NCBI GenBank assembly: GCA_964023275.1
Contig: OZ029917.1
Location: 21,314,488 to 21,378,487 of the forward strand
Direction: 5' to 3'
Length of the DNA: 64,000 nt
DNA from: Norana najaformis
Lineage: Eukaryota > Annelida > Clitellata > Crassiclitellata > Hormogastridae
Part shown: piece after piece, positions 38,464 through 50,276 of the stretch
Position numbering within the stretch: the stretch's first letter is position 1
How the letters are laid out: each line of letters begins with the position of its first letter
The notes under the pieces: model-generated
The model's input: the letters and a program-made list of their open reading frames with translations, nothing else
What the model was told of the DNA's origin: nothing
Databases searched by the model: none
Program-made: the position numbers and the translations under genes

Positions 38464-41400
38464 TCAGAGCAAGCCACATTCACGAAGATTGTTCTTGATG
38501 ATGACATCAGCAACAGACTCCAGGACGAGTTCAATGTTGTTAGTATCTGTGGCACATGTGAAGTGTGAGTAGACTTCTTTCAGTTCTTTGCGTTGGTTGA
38601 GTTTCTCAAACTGCATTCTGATATATGCACCAGCATCTTCGTAAGTGTTCGGACCTTCACAAATAAAATCAACGATTCATATAAAAGTGCTATATAAATG
38701 TCTGGATACAAACATATACATGCATATATGTTTTGGATATGCATATACTATTTGACAAGAGTTCAATTCTGTTCAGCTTGTAATTTTATAGGTTCAGTAG
38801 TGCTAATGTTTCACATTTTGAAAGGAGCTTTAGTTCCTGTTCAGTTTGAGGTCTCCGGTTGAGTTTTGGGCTGGAATCGTTCCATGGGAATTTCAGTTCA
38901 GTTGAAGATTGTGTGACAGTTCGATTTCAGTTCATTTACAACTGATTAAACACACATTAAATGAGCAAAAATGATACATGTTTTTTGTAAAAGGATATAT
39001 AAACAGTGCATTTGCTGGTAGTTCAGTTCAATGGTTAATGCTCTTTGGCACAAGGTTTGATTTAGTTTGTTTGTGTAAATCCAGAGTTGAAGTTGAAAAC
39101 AGGGTCTGAGTTTGAAAACTGTTGTTTTTTATTTTATTTCTGTATCTAGTTCAAACAAATGCATACACCCACACACGTTTTAGTATATAAACGTACACAC
39201 ACAAGAGGTGTTTTCCAAAAACGTAAATTTCGTTTGAAACTTTTAGCCCCATCTATGGCAGATTACATCTGTTCAGCTCTGAATACACTGAACACTTAGT
39301 GGTTAGGCTTTTTATTGGCTCATATTACATTTTTATTGGCTCATATTACATAATAGTCTTTAGATGTTTTATATATACACAAGAACTCCCATACAATATT
39401 CTTCATCACAACATGTATTCTGATACAAAACAGTCATTAATATGGCTCTCAAAATTTAGCTACAGAAATAAAGCTCACTACAGCAGCCTCTATAAAAGGC
39501 AGTTCTTGTTATGGCTTCTAAAAAAATGTTTAAAAAGTCTCTGGTATACTTTATTTTGGCAAGGAGACAACAAAAACTTAAACTCTTTTGGCTTACACAA
39601 CTGTTAAGAAGTTTAGTAGAAATAAATGCAGCAAACAAGACAGGAGAGTGAACGAAACTATCTGAACCTAGCACCACTGAAGTTTATCACAAGCTACTGT
39701 CAAACAAACAAGCTTACCAGTGTATTCTGGAAAGCACACGGTAAGTGGCGACGCTCTGATCTTGGCAGCAAAAATATCCTTCTTGTTGAGGAAGAGAATT
39801 ATCGATGTCTCCATGAACCACTTGTTATTGCAGATGGAATCAAAAAGCTTCAAACTCTCCATCATTCGATTCTAGACACGAACACCATTTCGTACAGTCA
39901 CACAGAGGTCTCCAAAGTAAAACTTGCCAGCAAAGCTCCCATCAAGTAACACAAGTGAACAATCCTCTTTATAGAACACAGTCAACTTAACAACTAACAG
40001 AACTTTAAATGTTTGCCCTCGTTGGATTCTAACTAAACATTTGCATAGTAGTAAACAAACATGGATAAGTGACAATAGTAATAATTCAGATTTTCTTAAA
40101 TTTGTTGATGATGATGATGATTTCTCTGCCCGAAGGCAGGTCCACTGGCTTTATGCCACCCGGAGATGAGATGAGTGAGGTGGTTTCCCGTTGCCTTCCT
40201 CAAAGACAATTGTGGGTGAGCAACTTGTCCAAGGTCGCTACACAGTGGCTTGAGCAGATAAATTTGTTGCCAACTACCAAATAATGATTTATTCTGATTT
40301 TTGGACAAAAACCCAAGCCTTTACAAATCTCTCCTTGCTTCTAATATGTTGGGATATTTATAAGTGAAGTATTTCATAGCATGCATGTGATAAATAAGCA
40401 AGCATTTGTTCACAAGCCATACATGTCCTTTCGATGAACGAAGAGTCATTGGTCAGGCAATAGATAAAACTGAGTAATAAGAGGGGTTTTGTGGGTTGAC
40501 ATCATTGTTTGGTCACCTCTTAAAAGCTCTAGACTACCAAATAACAATTTACTGATAGCTTAAAAATTACCATTTCCTGATCTTCGACAAGTGTAAGGTC
40601 ATATTCACTCATTGCCACGAGGAAAAGGATTGCTGTTACGCCTTCAAAACAATGAATCCACTTCTTGCGCTCCGACCGTTGCCCTCCAATGTCAAAAACC
40701 CTTAAATGGAATAAATACAAATATAAAAATACAGTTTGTGCAAAATAACTAACTTAACTTGCTAGTTCATTAAATTAAGTGTTTACAATCTACAGAATAT
40801 GATTCTAGTTACTATTTCAAAATTCATAAAAACAAAGCAGACATCTAATGTAATTAAATAACTTCTATTATGTCAATTAACGAAAATTTATATCAAATTG
40901 GCAAAATGTCTAAATTCTTACTTCACACTCTTTAAGTACTTTTTTCATGCTGTCTAAACCAGAATAAATGTTTAAAAGCAAAATTCTTTAAAAAATTCAT
41001 TCACACTTACTTAAAGTTCAGCCCTCGTCGAGAGAAGTTAACTTCAACAATTCCTGTAGTCTTAACTCGAGTCCTTAAAACATCCTGTACAAGAGGAATG
41101 TAAGATGCCGAAGAAATTCGATCTAACGCGTTCAGGTAACTGTAAACAGTAAGCAAATACAACAAGTACTTTTTACACAGTTAATAGCTGCACAGATTTA
41201 GTTAAGTGATTTTAGTTATCGTACTTGCACACAAGATATGCTTCTAAAAAATCAGCAACTAGTAAGCAAATTTTATTTGCAAACTATGTGTGTACACACC
41301 TTTTTGAACAGTATTTTACAAAGACATGGTCAAGGATTTGAAGGACACAAACACACCAACAACAATCCAATAACCTTTCCTTAACAATACCATGGAAAGA

Positions 41401-44206
41401 CAATGAACTGTCAACTTTACAAACAGATCAAAAGATTTTAAACTAAGGCATAAATTTTAAAAATTAAAATAGTACCAATCAGCACATGTTCCACTGAAAG
41501 CAGAAAAACGACATCAAATGAACAGTTCTGTAAGAAATTAAACAAAGAATTGCAAACTGGAAAGTCACTGAAACAGCTGACACGTACTATTCCGCTGAGT
41601 CATTTAGTTGATAGTCTCGTGATCGTTTAAAGCACTCTTTTACACCGCTGTCGCTCCATATTTGCTTCATTAACACAGCCAGCTCAGGCGTCAAAGGATC
41701 TTCTTCAGAAGCAGAAACTAGGCTCAGAAACTGCTGACTGTCTTTCTGGAAACAATTTGTTAAAGATAAAATTAGAAGATTGATAAGCTGGAAAAAAGCA
41801 CCATTGCCTAGTCAGCCTCGATTATGTCAAGCAAATGCTATAAAATGCAGCCACAGATTCACTGCAGAAACTGCATCATTCAAAGAAGAGTTGACTCACC
41901 ATACGTCCAGGATTGTTGAAGGAGATTTTCAGTTGGTTCATTGCACGAATGATGGCCAACAAGCTCTGAATGGCATTGCTATAGATGACTGGCTTATATG
42001 CAAGACACTCTTCACGTGAATAGCCATTCTCATGAATGATTCTGATGGTTGGCAAACAAAGATAAAGCAACTATTAAAGTAACCAGAAATTTACAACACA
42101 ATTTTTTATAGCCCTGATATGTGATAGAGTGACAAAGTGACAAAAGCACTAATGTGACTAAAGTGACAAGTGCAAATGTAAGGAAACTGCATGCAGTGAA
42201 AAGATTAAAATGTGACAGTTAGTCGTTCATTATGAGCCAATGTCTAACTTTCATGTATAGAACAGAAGTTCATTCTGAGAACATTCTCCTTTAGCGTTTT
42301 GTATCACTCAATTGGCCATAAATGCGTATATGAATGGTTGAATTTAATAACAGTTGTGCTTCTAGCAACCGTCTTTGTGGCTGATAGATCTTCCAGCTTC
42401 TACACCAACAAACAGGAAGTTTAATGTTGTTGTGTTCCATCTGAACTAAATACACTCAAAAAGCAGCATCTGTATATCTATACAATGGAACTAATAGTGG
42501 CCACAGTATACATAAGTATTTTTTATCTCAGAAATGATCTTATCCAGAACCATCACACACACACACAACTTATCATTAACTGTCAATAAACAATTTCCAT
42601 TTATAAAGGTAAAAGTTGTAACATATTGCTGATGCCCTACTAGGCCAGCTGTTGTTTATAGTTGCATGTCTACAAGCCTCTACAGAAACTCCTTAGACAT
42701 ATGATTTCAGAGTTGAAGGATCTTTTGGTTCAGATGCAAACATGACTACAACAATCCAACAACCGTAAACCTGTTGTAACTCATAAACTTGCATTAGTAC
42801 ACATTTACCAAATCCAGAAGGAAAAGGCTGAATTAGCCTAGATGGCTTGTTATCTACATGGATAGTTATCCATCAAAGTACTAACCAGGCTTGATATTGC
42901 TTAACTTGACTGTGCTTGTCAGCATTGTATCAATTGTAGTGCTAACAGCAATGTAACATAGGTATAAGTGGTGCATTAGAAATGTGGTGTTGTATTGAAT
43001 CTTACTTCATCTGCTTCAGAAAGGTGCTTTTCCCAGATTCTCCAGCCCCTAAAATTAAGAAAATTTGGACCTGTTTATACTTTTTATAACAAAATGTTAA
43101 ATCTTTGCAGAATTAAACATATTCATTTTAAAGCTGTGCCTAATTATAAAAAAATGCTCCAGTGCATTAAAGGATGGAAATAATAATTGATGAATAACGG
43201 TTAGCTATATTAGCAATTAAGTATAAGCGGGTTTAGGGCTCTTGTTTGCAAGGTGTTATGCCTGGGCGCACTTGCTGTTAAAAATATAGGCACATGAGCA
43301 TACGCTTAGTCTTGTAACTTGTAAAGTATATGGGTAACTACAGCATGTTGCTCACCAGATTAGGCTTACACTTAAACCAAGTAGAACATGTATCGAAGCC
43401 ACCAGTCCATGTTCATCTCTTGAATAAACAGAGGTTCTGGGATCTTTCTCAACAGACTGAGAAGGCAACCAAGACACTTGGAGATACTCCCCTCAGTGGA
43501 GAGAGTGTTCTCCACCCTTCATTGATGGCACCACAGAGTGGCTGTACTGCTGTCATACGGGACTAGTCACACACAGAGAGACCAAAAGCTTGGGGTGTGT
43601 TTGTAAGCTTGCTTGGATCCAGCCTGGAGGCTGAGCAAGACAGTTCCTACGGAACATGTACCAACGCTGTACCTTGACTCACGGATGGAATCCAACTGAT
43701 CGGAGGACTTATGCATATGGTTTGCAGCTATCAGCAATCTTTCACCACCATTACAAGCACTACTTCCTTGATTTTGTGTTCTGTTCAACTGAAATGTTAC
43801 ATCCTGTGCTACATCTACATCTCAAGCCTTTTTAAGTCCTTTAGCATTGGCAACATTTACACTTAATACGAGACTAAATGCCACACCATTTTTTAAGCCT
43901 TCCCTGTTACTTCTGTCTCCTACAAAGTGAAAGTTATAAATATAAATGCTAAATCTAATCTACTGCGTTGATACGATACTGCAAGACACTTCACACGATA
44001 CATTTAGGCAACAAACCAAGATTAAAGCCCATGGCTCTTAACACATCAGTACTCTTCATCAATTCCTAAAAATATCAAATTATCTCACCTAGTAGTAACA
44101 GCTTCACTTGCGTCTGTGAAGTCTGAGCATCATTTCTCAGTCGCTCGTCAATCTGCTTAGATCTCTCACTCGCAGATTTCTCATCTTTGCTCACAATACA
44201 ACCCAT
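38464..44206 (-). CDS. G-protein alpha subunit, Gi/o-type
   Basis: Heterotrimeric G-protein alpha subunit, a membrane-attached GTPase signalling from 7TM receptors. Exons 5' to 3': 44089-44206, 43006-43048, 41900-42041, 41588-41745, 41011-41139, 40571-40700, 39718-39871, 38464-38654. Together they are 1065 nt (354 aa, the length of Gi and Go). Numbering equals Gi1: Gly2 and Cys3 for lipidation (MGC), P-loop GAGESGKST 40-48, Arg178 and Thr181 in switch I (RTRVKTTG), DIGGQ with Gln204, NKKD 269-272, TCATDT in the G5 loop, and C-terminal CGLL with Cys351 as the pertussis-toxin site. Unusual points are [12 protein letters not shown] in place of the usual VETHFTFKDLHF between switches I and II, and a Gq-like VAMSEYD segment. 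It is complete with all catalytic residues. I call it Gi/o class; the exact subtype is uncertain. Confidence 0.97.
38686..38700 (+). repeat. Dispersed GTGCTATATAAATG tail motif
   Basis: One of about eleven copies of a SINE/LINE-type tail in the window. This one lies just upstream (gene sense) of the last G-alpha exon. Confidence 0.5.
39309..39350. repeat. Perfect 21-bp tandem duplication
   Basis: tttttattggctcatattac plus a final a occurs twice head-to-tail without mismatch, in a G-alpha intron. This suggests a recent slippage duplication. Confidence 0.9.
40105..40262 (+). repeat. GC-richer repeat-like segment in G-alpha intron
   Basis: A (GAT)n run is followed by ctgcccgaaggcaggtccac, ggctttatgccacccgg and gttgccttcctcaaagacaa. 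The sharp compositional change from the surrounding intron suggests a transposable-element fragment. The family is not identified. Confidence 0.35.
42547..42566. repeat. (CA)n microsatellite
   Basis: Short run of cacacacacaca in a G-alpha intron. Confidence 0.8.
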
Positions 44207-44714
44207 TGCCCTGGTGTGCTAATTCCAAGATAACTGTAAATCTGTATGAAAAACATGTGTTAAATTGTATTAGTAAATTTATACAGCACATACACAAAAA
44301 ACTACCCAGCAGAGTTGTTCAGAAGTCTAGGGAGAAAATTAAACGCACGAGAATTGAATGCATAGTAGCTTGTTTTGTTCCATTTGCATCACAGATATAT
44401 GGGAAAACAGTTAGCAGTTAAAACAAATTTAGGGGCTGCTCAATGATCATATAAGTTTCAAAATCACCTATTTTTCTTATTGTATGTCAGAAAACGTAAA
44501 AGTGTGAATTAATATATTTGTTGTCTGCAAGTTATGTATTGTTATAATTTCCCTACCACTGCTGTAAAGTAATTACCACTAAAGCCACAGATTGCTTTTA
44601 AAATTATTTAGCAATGGCTTTACATATTTCAGGTGCAGTGCAAAGCACAAAGATGTCAGTTTCACTAATTGGTTACCCTCAATCTAATCTGCCAAAAAAT
44701 ATCCTGCCCCCAAA

Positions 44715-45478
44715 GTCGCCATAAGGCACTGGCGTTGTATTTCTGTAAGATTTTCGCTGATACAGATCTCTCGGATCCAAGGTACATACAGGATTTCTAT
44801 TATACTGTTTGCGTAGTTGCGTCACTGATATAATTTAAGTCTCTAACGCCAACAGCTAAACCAAAAAACTAGACAAATATGATGGCATAAAATTTCATTT
44901 TCTTTAGAAAGCGTCAACAATTTTGGGTAAAGAAGGGCCTACTCTATGCAGGAGAAGTTGGATGCAATCTAAAGACATGAAATGGCAAAACCCAGGAAAA
45001 ATTAATACAGAAGCTTGGCATTTCTGCAGCAAATATTACTGTATTATGCACTGTTTCTTTTTAAATAAAACTTAATTTTAAGACATTGCCTATATACTTC
45101 ACTGATGCTAAATAATTATGCCACATAAATTTATCTACGGCACTCCATATGCGCAGTCGGAGGTTCATGTCACCTGAAAGCGGAAAATCAAAACAAAGAA
45201 TACAAAGCATTTAATCGAATTTATTTTTAAAATCGCTTCCACTTAGAAACACAATTTTGAATTAAATGCAGGTTTCACGATCTGGCAGTCTACATTCCAA
45301 AAGCAATTCTCAATTTTCTGGTAACCTTTACAGGTCCAATGATGCCCGTGGCGAGTAGATTGAAGACTCGTTTTGCGTGACAATACCGCATTCTAACGTT
45401 CTACAAACGCCCAGTGCAACCTTCTACATAAACAGCTACATAAAGATATACTGAAACTGTGGTAGAAAATACCATTTG
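44715..45478. repeat. Dispersed ~750-bp repeat, copy 2
   Basis: Same orientation as 2615-3356. Shared landmarks are ttcgctgatacag (versus ttcgctggtacag), gttggatgcaatc, cactccatatgc, ttttctggtaacctttaca and aaaataccatt. It ends about 500 bp beyond the G-alpha start codon (44206) region. Open frames are not conserved with copy 1. Confidence 0.8.
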
Positions 45479-46558
45479 TTGTACCGAGGGTTGCTGTGTA
45501 AAACTAAGGTGCAAAATAATCCAAGTTCGTTACCCTTGAACCAATTTCACATATTATTTAAAATATCCTAACGAGAAGTCACACACATCATTACCTTTCA
45601 ATTAAACAAGAATCTTCCGTTTCCTATCGAAAACTGTTATACAGCCACGCCTTAACTAAGTTTTCGTAACTATAAAGTAATATTTAATTCAAACTTGTCC
45701 CTAAAATTTCAAACGAGCGCTCGATAGAAATGCCCGGATGTAAACAATGATTTTTTTCGAGAGGTATGCGCCTAGGAGACCATCTAGGATGTGTTGTTTT
45801 ATTTGCGTAAACTAATCTCCCCACATTTCTGTATTCTTGTATCATTCTTTAAGTATAAAAGATGAATATCAAGTCTGTCACTTAACACTTTTGCACACAA
45901 ATAATTACCATACCAATTTTGCGTGCACAACCGACTGTAAGTAGGCCTACAATGGTAGGCCTTTACGGTAATTACATTAGTGGCAACAGGCTTATTGATG
46001 AAACTCGTAGGTAGAAGAAACAATTTATAGTTAATAGGTTATGTAAGCGGCGAGCTTATAGTGCCTATATCTCTCCACCCTACTGCCCAACCCTTGTTTA
46101 AAGTATTCAAGCTTGGTGCAGATAATGCATTTTTGTTTTATCTGAATTCTTTATCCTTAAAGTTTATAGTCTGAGGTTGCCGTTGTGCATTGTAAAATTT
46201 GCAGCTGCACAGGAAGCAGTACTGTTTTACTGTAAGAAATATGTGTTACAAGTTAAATTTGTATTCAATGAATTCAACTCAACTGTGATGGTCAGTTCTT
46301 AAAATGTCTGCAATTCTGGATACCCATGCGATGCCCCAAAGCAGCTCATTAAAATGCTCTTAATAGGCTAATACTAGGCATACAGTAAAGATTTCAAGTT
46401 GATCTACTGTATTTACCCAAGAAGTTCGATCTTTGGTTTTTTCATCCTCCGACAAATTTTGCGTTAGAGCATACTACACACACTTTGAAAACACTCTCAA
46501 GAGCTATAGATGTGGCTGGAGTTCCCACCACGACCTACCCAGATAACCACTACTCTTC

Positions 46559-46574
46559 GGGCCGACGTCGGCCC
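46559..46574. repeat. 16-bp perfect GC palindrome
   Basis: gggccgacgtcggccc reads the same on both strands and is followed by another cgacgtc. Related ggccgatgtcgg and gatgtcgggcc sequences occur at 56800-56905, so both may come from one repeat family. Confidence 0.7.
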
Positions 46575-46740
46575 GACGTCCTCTACATCAGAAACTCGTC
46601 GGCGAGCGAATTCTGATGTGAATTTTACGAGATCCCGACGAGTTTGCTACGCAGTTCGCCGCTAGCGGCGCATCACTGATGTAATCAGGTAACGTTGCGA
46701 GGGACACAATATAGCGACCTGGGCCCAATTTATAAATTTC

Positions 46741-46760
46741 GATTGATTGATTGATTGATG
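46741..46760. repeat. (GATT)n microsatellite
   Basis: Five gatt units directly after aatttataaatttc, which resembles the (GATT)n tail of L2-type LINEs and their SINEs. Confidence 0.75.
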
Positions 46761-48235
46761 GCCCACCATTAGAGTGGACTGCTGTCTTTTGGTCCAAGTG
46801 CCGTGCACGACACGACAACTTCCGCTACATAGTAGGCCTACGTCATTTCCTCAAGTCTAGCATGGCGTAGGAGGCCTAAAAAATGAAAACTAAACTTTTC
46901 CCCCAGTAAGCTACGGATATCAACTCGACACCAAACAGCGCAGTCTGATACAAAATTCGCATTTAAATGGCAATTTTGCATTGTTAGTAAACTGTTAGAT
47001 GTATTTTAGGTTCTAGGTCTAACAGTCTGCAGGTTGGTTCGTTTGTCGCAAACGATGATCATTCAGGCGGTAGTCGTCGCCAGATGCAACTTCTGGCGCC
47101 ACCAGCATTCTGTAGAAATTAACTTCCGGTTAATTTTAACTTTTCCACGTGTTTTGTCTTTCTTAGGCCAATCACATTATATCACCTCTGTATTATTTTA
47201 TGAACTTAACAATTTTCAACTTAAGTCTAGTTATGCTTATAATATGCAAAGCTTTTGCAACTAATAACGTTTACATGTAGGGAGCCTACATGTAAACGAT
47301 AATTAATGATATCCACGACAAATCCAGAGTTTAGAAAGGAGAGCAAATTGCTTCAAGTATTGTATGGGGGAGCAAATTGGTCCAAGTACTGTATGGCAAA
47401 AATTTGTTGACGACCATTTTTAATCGTCGAAATTGGTAAGGCCGGAAACTTACTTTCACGTTATAAACCTCTCTTGTTTCTCGTCAAGACTTTTATTCCA
47501 CATCTTCGCGCGCACAGAGTCAGCTCTGCGTTGAATAGGAGTCGGTAATTCGTTTTCTTAAAATGACTGCGGGATTCCAGGTTAAGGCGACCAAATTATA
47601 AAATGTAAACTTGCCCCTCAGACCAATCATTACCCCACCAAATGCTCTGATTGTCTTTCTCCTGTCGTGCGTCGAGTGTAGAGGCCTACTGCTCTTGGCA
47701 ACAAAAGTTTTTCTGCTGCTGGACCAGGGTTCTCGTCTCGAATACATTTTCATAACATGTTCGTACTGCTGAGACCTTGATGTCTTTCCGTTCTCGACGC
47801 AAGATGCTCTTGTTTCAGCATGGATTGCGAATCTTTTCTGTAATGCCATCAGTTAATGTCTAGTGTATCATTGTAATGGTGCCATAGAAGTTCTTGGATT
47901 AGTTTGCTGTGAATGGACTATTTTGTTTTATCCCACAGACTTTGAGACAATACTGCTAAGTACATAACTGCGAATACTGCACCAAGCAAAGGCCATGTCA
48001 CATATCAACCTATATATTTGGAAGCACGTACATTTGTAAACAAAGACTTTCAGGGATTCTTTTATGCATCAGAAGCAAGCAGCCTTCATGCATTGTAGAT
48101 CGCCCACATATAGCCTACCGAAGTAGGCCTATATCCCAATATTTGTCCACATTATTTTTAAACTATACAACAACACGTTCTTTTGCATCGCAACAAAACT
48201 GCTTCGATAAGGTCTATAACTACGTGTATAAACAT

Positions 48236-48653
48236 TGTTAGAGTCGGCCCATGGGGAAGACCCGGATATAAGGAGTGGTTGAAGGATGAGCCGTCTCTTT
48301 GGGAGGGGGGCGTAGCCCCAGAAACCCTATAAAAGGGGATGTTTCCTTCAGTTTGCCGAGCTTGGCTAGTTAAGATAGGCCGAGTGGCTTTGTTTTCAGT
48401 TAGTTGCCAAGACTCCGTTTTACGAGCTTGTGTAAAGGTCCTCCGTCTGTTGGAGGAACCTAAGAGGTTTTTGTGTTCAAGGTGTTCTCTGATGAAAAGA
48501 CTTCGACTCGTGGCTTCGAAACAGCCGTCGTCGTTCTTGCTGATGTCGGGTATTCTGTTGTATTTGTACGTGTTATAGCCTCTTGCAAGTGTACATATAA
48601 ATTTTATCTAAACCCAAGCGAGTTATTGGTTTTCCCTAGAGTAACACATAACA
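48236..48653 (+). mobile_element. Possible solo LTR of an LTR retroelement (fossil)
   Basis: A segment of about 415 bp begins tgttagagtc and ends near gagtaacacataaca, with short inverted TGTTA/TAACA ends. A TATAAAAG box lies at 48328-48335, and AT-rich sequence resembling a poly(A) region follows near the 3' end. No internal coding region or second LTR is seen, and no clean target duplication was found. It looks old and broken down. The family cannot be assigned. It could instead be an unrelated promoter. Confidence 0.35.
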
Positions 48654-49052
48654 ACAAGTATACTATTAGTATATATAGGCATAAGCACTTCGAATTATTA
48701 TATTCATTTAGCGAGATAATTATTTTCCTCGCCAGTATTATGTACATCTATAGACGGTATAGGCCAGCGTAGGCTTATAGGCCTTCATTATCTGTAGAGC
48801 TTTTGCATGCTGACTTTCATATGCATGCGCAAATGCGCATACATGTATATCTGCTGCTTGTATAAAGCGCTGCGCGTGCGCATGCATTTTATGACCAGCA
48901 AATTTACAATCGCTGTTCATGACACAGATAATGCAAAGGGCATGCTCAAAAGGCTGAAATTATTTGGACTTCAAGGCTTAATAATAAACGTGCAGGCTAA
49001 ACAGCACAAGCCATTATATGATCTTATACTTTTATGAATACACAGCACAGAT

Positions 49053-49155
49053 TGAACACACATACGTACACACACAAGCATACAGACCCAAAGAGACATA
49101 CTTACACAGATACACGCAGACAGAAACACACGCAGAAACACACACACAGATCGGC
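49053..49155. repeat. (AC)n-rich imperfect tract
   Basis: Interspersed cacaca and acagaca units spread over about 100 bp. Confidence 0.7.
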
Positions 49156-50243
49156 CTTCAGCAAAGAAGAGTGTGTGTGTTTGAAGAGCAGGCTATGACA
49201 CTATGCACAGCCTACAGGCGTGGCACAACGGCCATTTCTCCTGAACTTATAATGCATATCGCAGTGTGCACTTAAACCAATGCGTAAATCTGTAGATACA
49301 GAAATGAGCGTATAGGCCACCATAGGCGCTATAGGTTGAGCTGAGAATTGACGATTTAATCGGCCTGCTATAGGCCTATGTGCTGTGGCCCCCTATTTAC
49401 ACTACAGACCGATCAAAGACAGTTTTCCTCACACTTGAGTGCATGACAGCCCGAGTGATGTTTAACAAATCTGTTTATTCCTGAAGTTGAACATAAAATG
49501 TCTAGCGGAATCGACACGAAAAGAGGTATGTACAGCACTGTATTGCACTGGTTTTCTAGGGGTCCATGCATACAACGACACAACACAACAGCCAAAGAGG
49601 CATTTGTTGCAGACAGTGGAGGAAATACCTTAGAGCAAGAACGCAATGACTGGCGGAATATTCAGAACCAGTGAGATGGATGTCCTCAGGGTGCTATTTT
49701 TAAGGGGAGTTAAAGGCATCCTCCTCATAAATTCAAAAATATTGTCCCATTTCCATCTACAAATACTTACTTACTTACTTACAAATTGCACCCTGGTTAT
49801 AGCGCGTATACAAGTACGAGGCCGATATGCTTGCAGGAATATACACGGTCGAGGCCATATTATGGTCGCCATGGATTAAAACTTGTACATTTACATTTTA
49901 CATTGAAAACACAGAAAGTAGGCCTAACTTGGTGGCAGCTTAGTGCAGCAAAGTTAAGCACGATCGAGTCCGGCTAGTACTTGGCAGAGTGACCGTCGTA
50001 AAATGCCACACCTCGTGGTGTCCACTCAGTCCCACATTCTTTCAACATCGCTAATTTGCGTGGTTAAATTTTTAAAGGAGGATTTCAGACAACAGAACTG
50101 TCTCATACAACTCCAGAGACTAGGTGAAGTTTGGACAAACTGGCTGTCACTGAGAACGAGTTACAGTGGTCCTGCCAAAGAATTAATTCTAGAGAACAAT
50201 GATTTTAATCCGCCATTATATTATTTTATTTGTAGTTAGCCAG

Positions 50244-50270
<27 letters not shown>
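50244..50270 (+). repeat. (CAT)5(CAG)4 trinucleotide run
   Basis: It lies directly upstream of the ATG at 50277. In the same frame it would encode His and Gln runs if translation began further upstream. Confidence 0.85.
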
Positions 50271-50275
<5 letters not shown>

Positions 50276-50276
50276 A

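Larger units (their letters stand above)
44207..50276. other. Intergenic, repeat-rich DNA upstream of G-alpha
   Basis: No confident gene. It contains the G-alpha 5' flank, copy 2 of the 750-bp repeat, a 16-bp GC palindrome, a (GATT)n run (46741-46760), a possible fossil LTR, many TAGGCCTA octamers and an (AC)n-rich tract at 49053-49155. A minus-strand frame at about 47630-47849 ending at a GGG|GTAATG donor-like site could be a first exon, but I cannot identify it. Confidence 0.4.

Noticed and set aside
38760-39050. Cluster of gttcagttc words in a G-alpha intron
   Set aside because: Irregular spacing and no unit structure; probably low-complexity drift.
39872-40075. Minus-strand frame running into the acceptor of G-alpha exon 7
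   Set aside because: It ends in a stop at the splice acceptor and has no G-alpha similarity; the spliced model already gives the full 354-residue family length.
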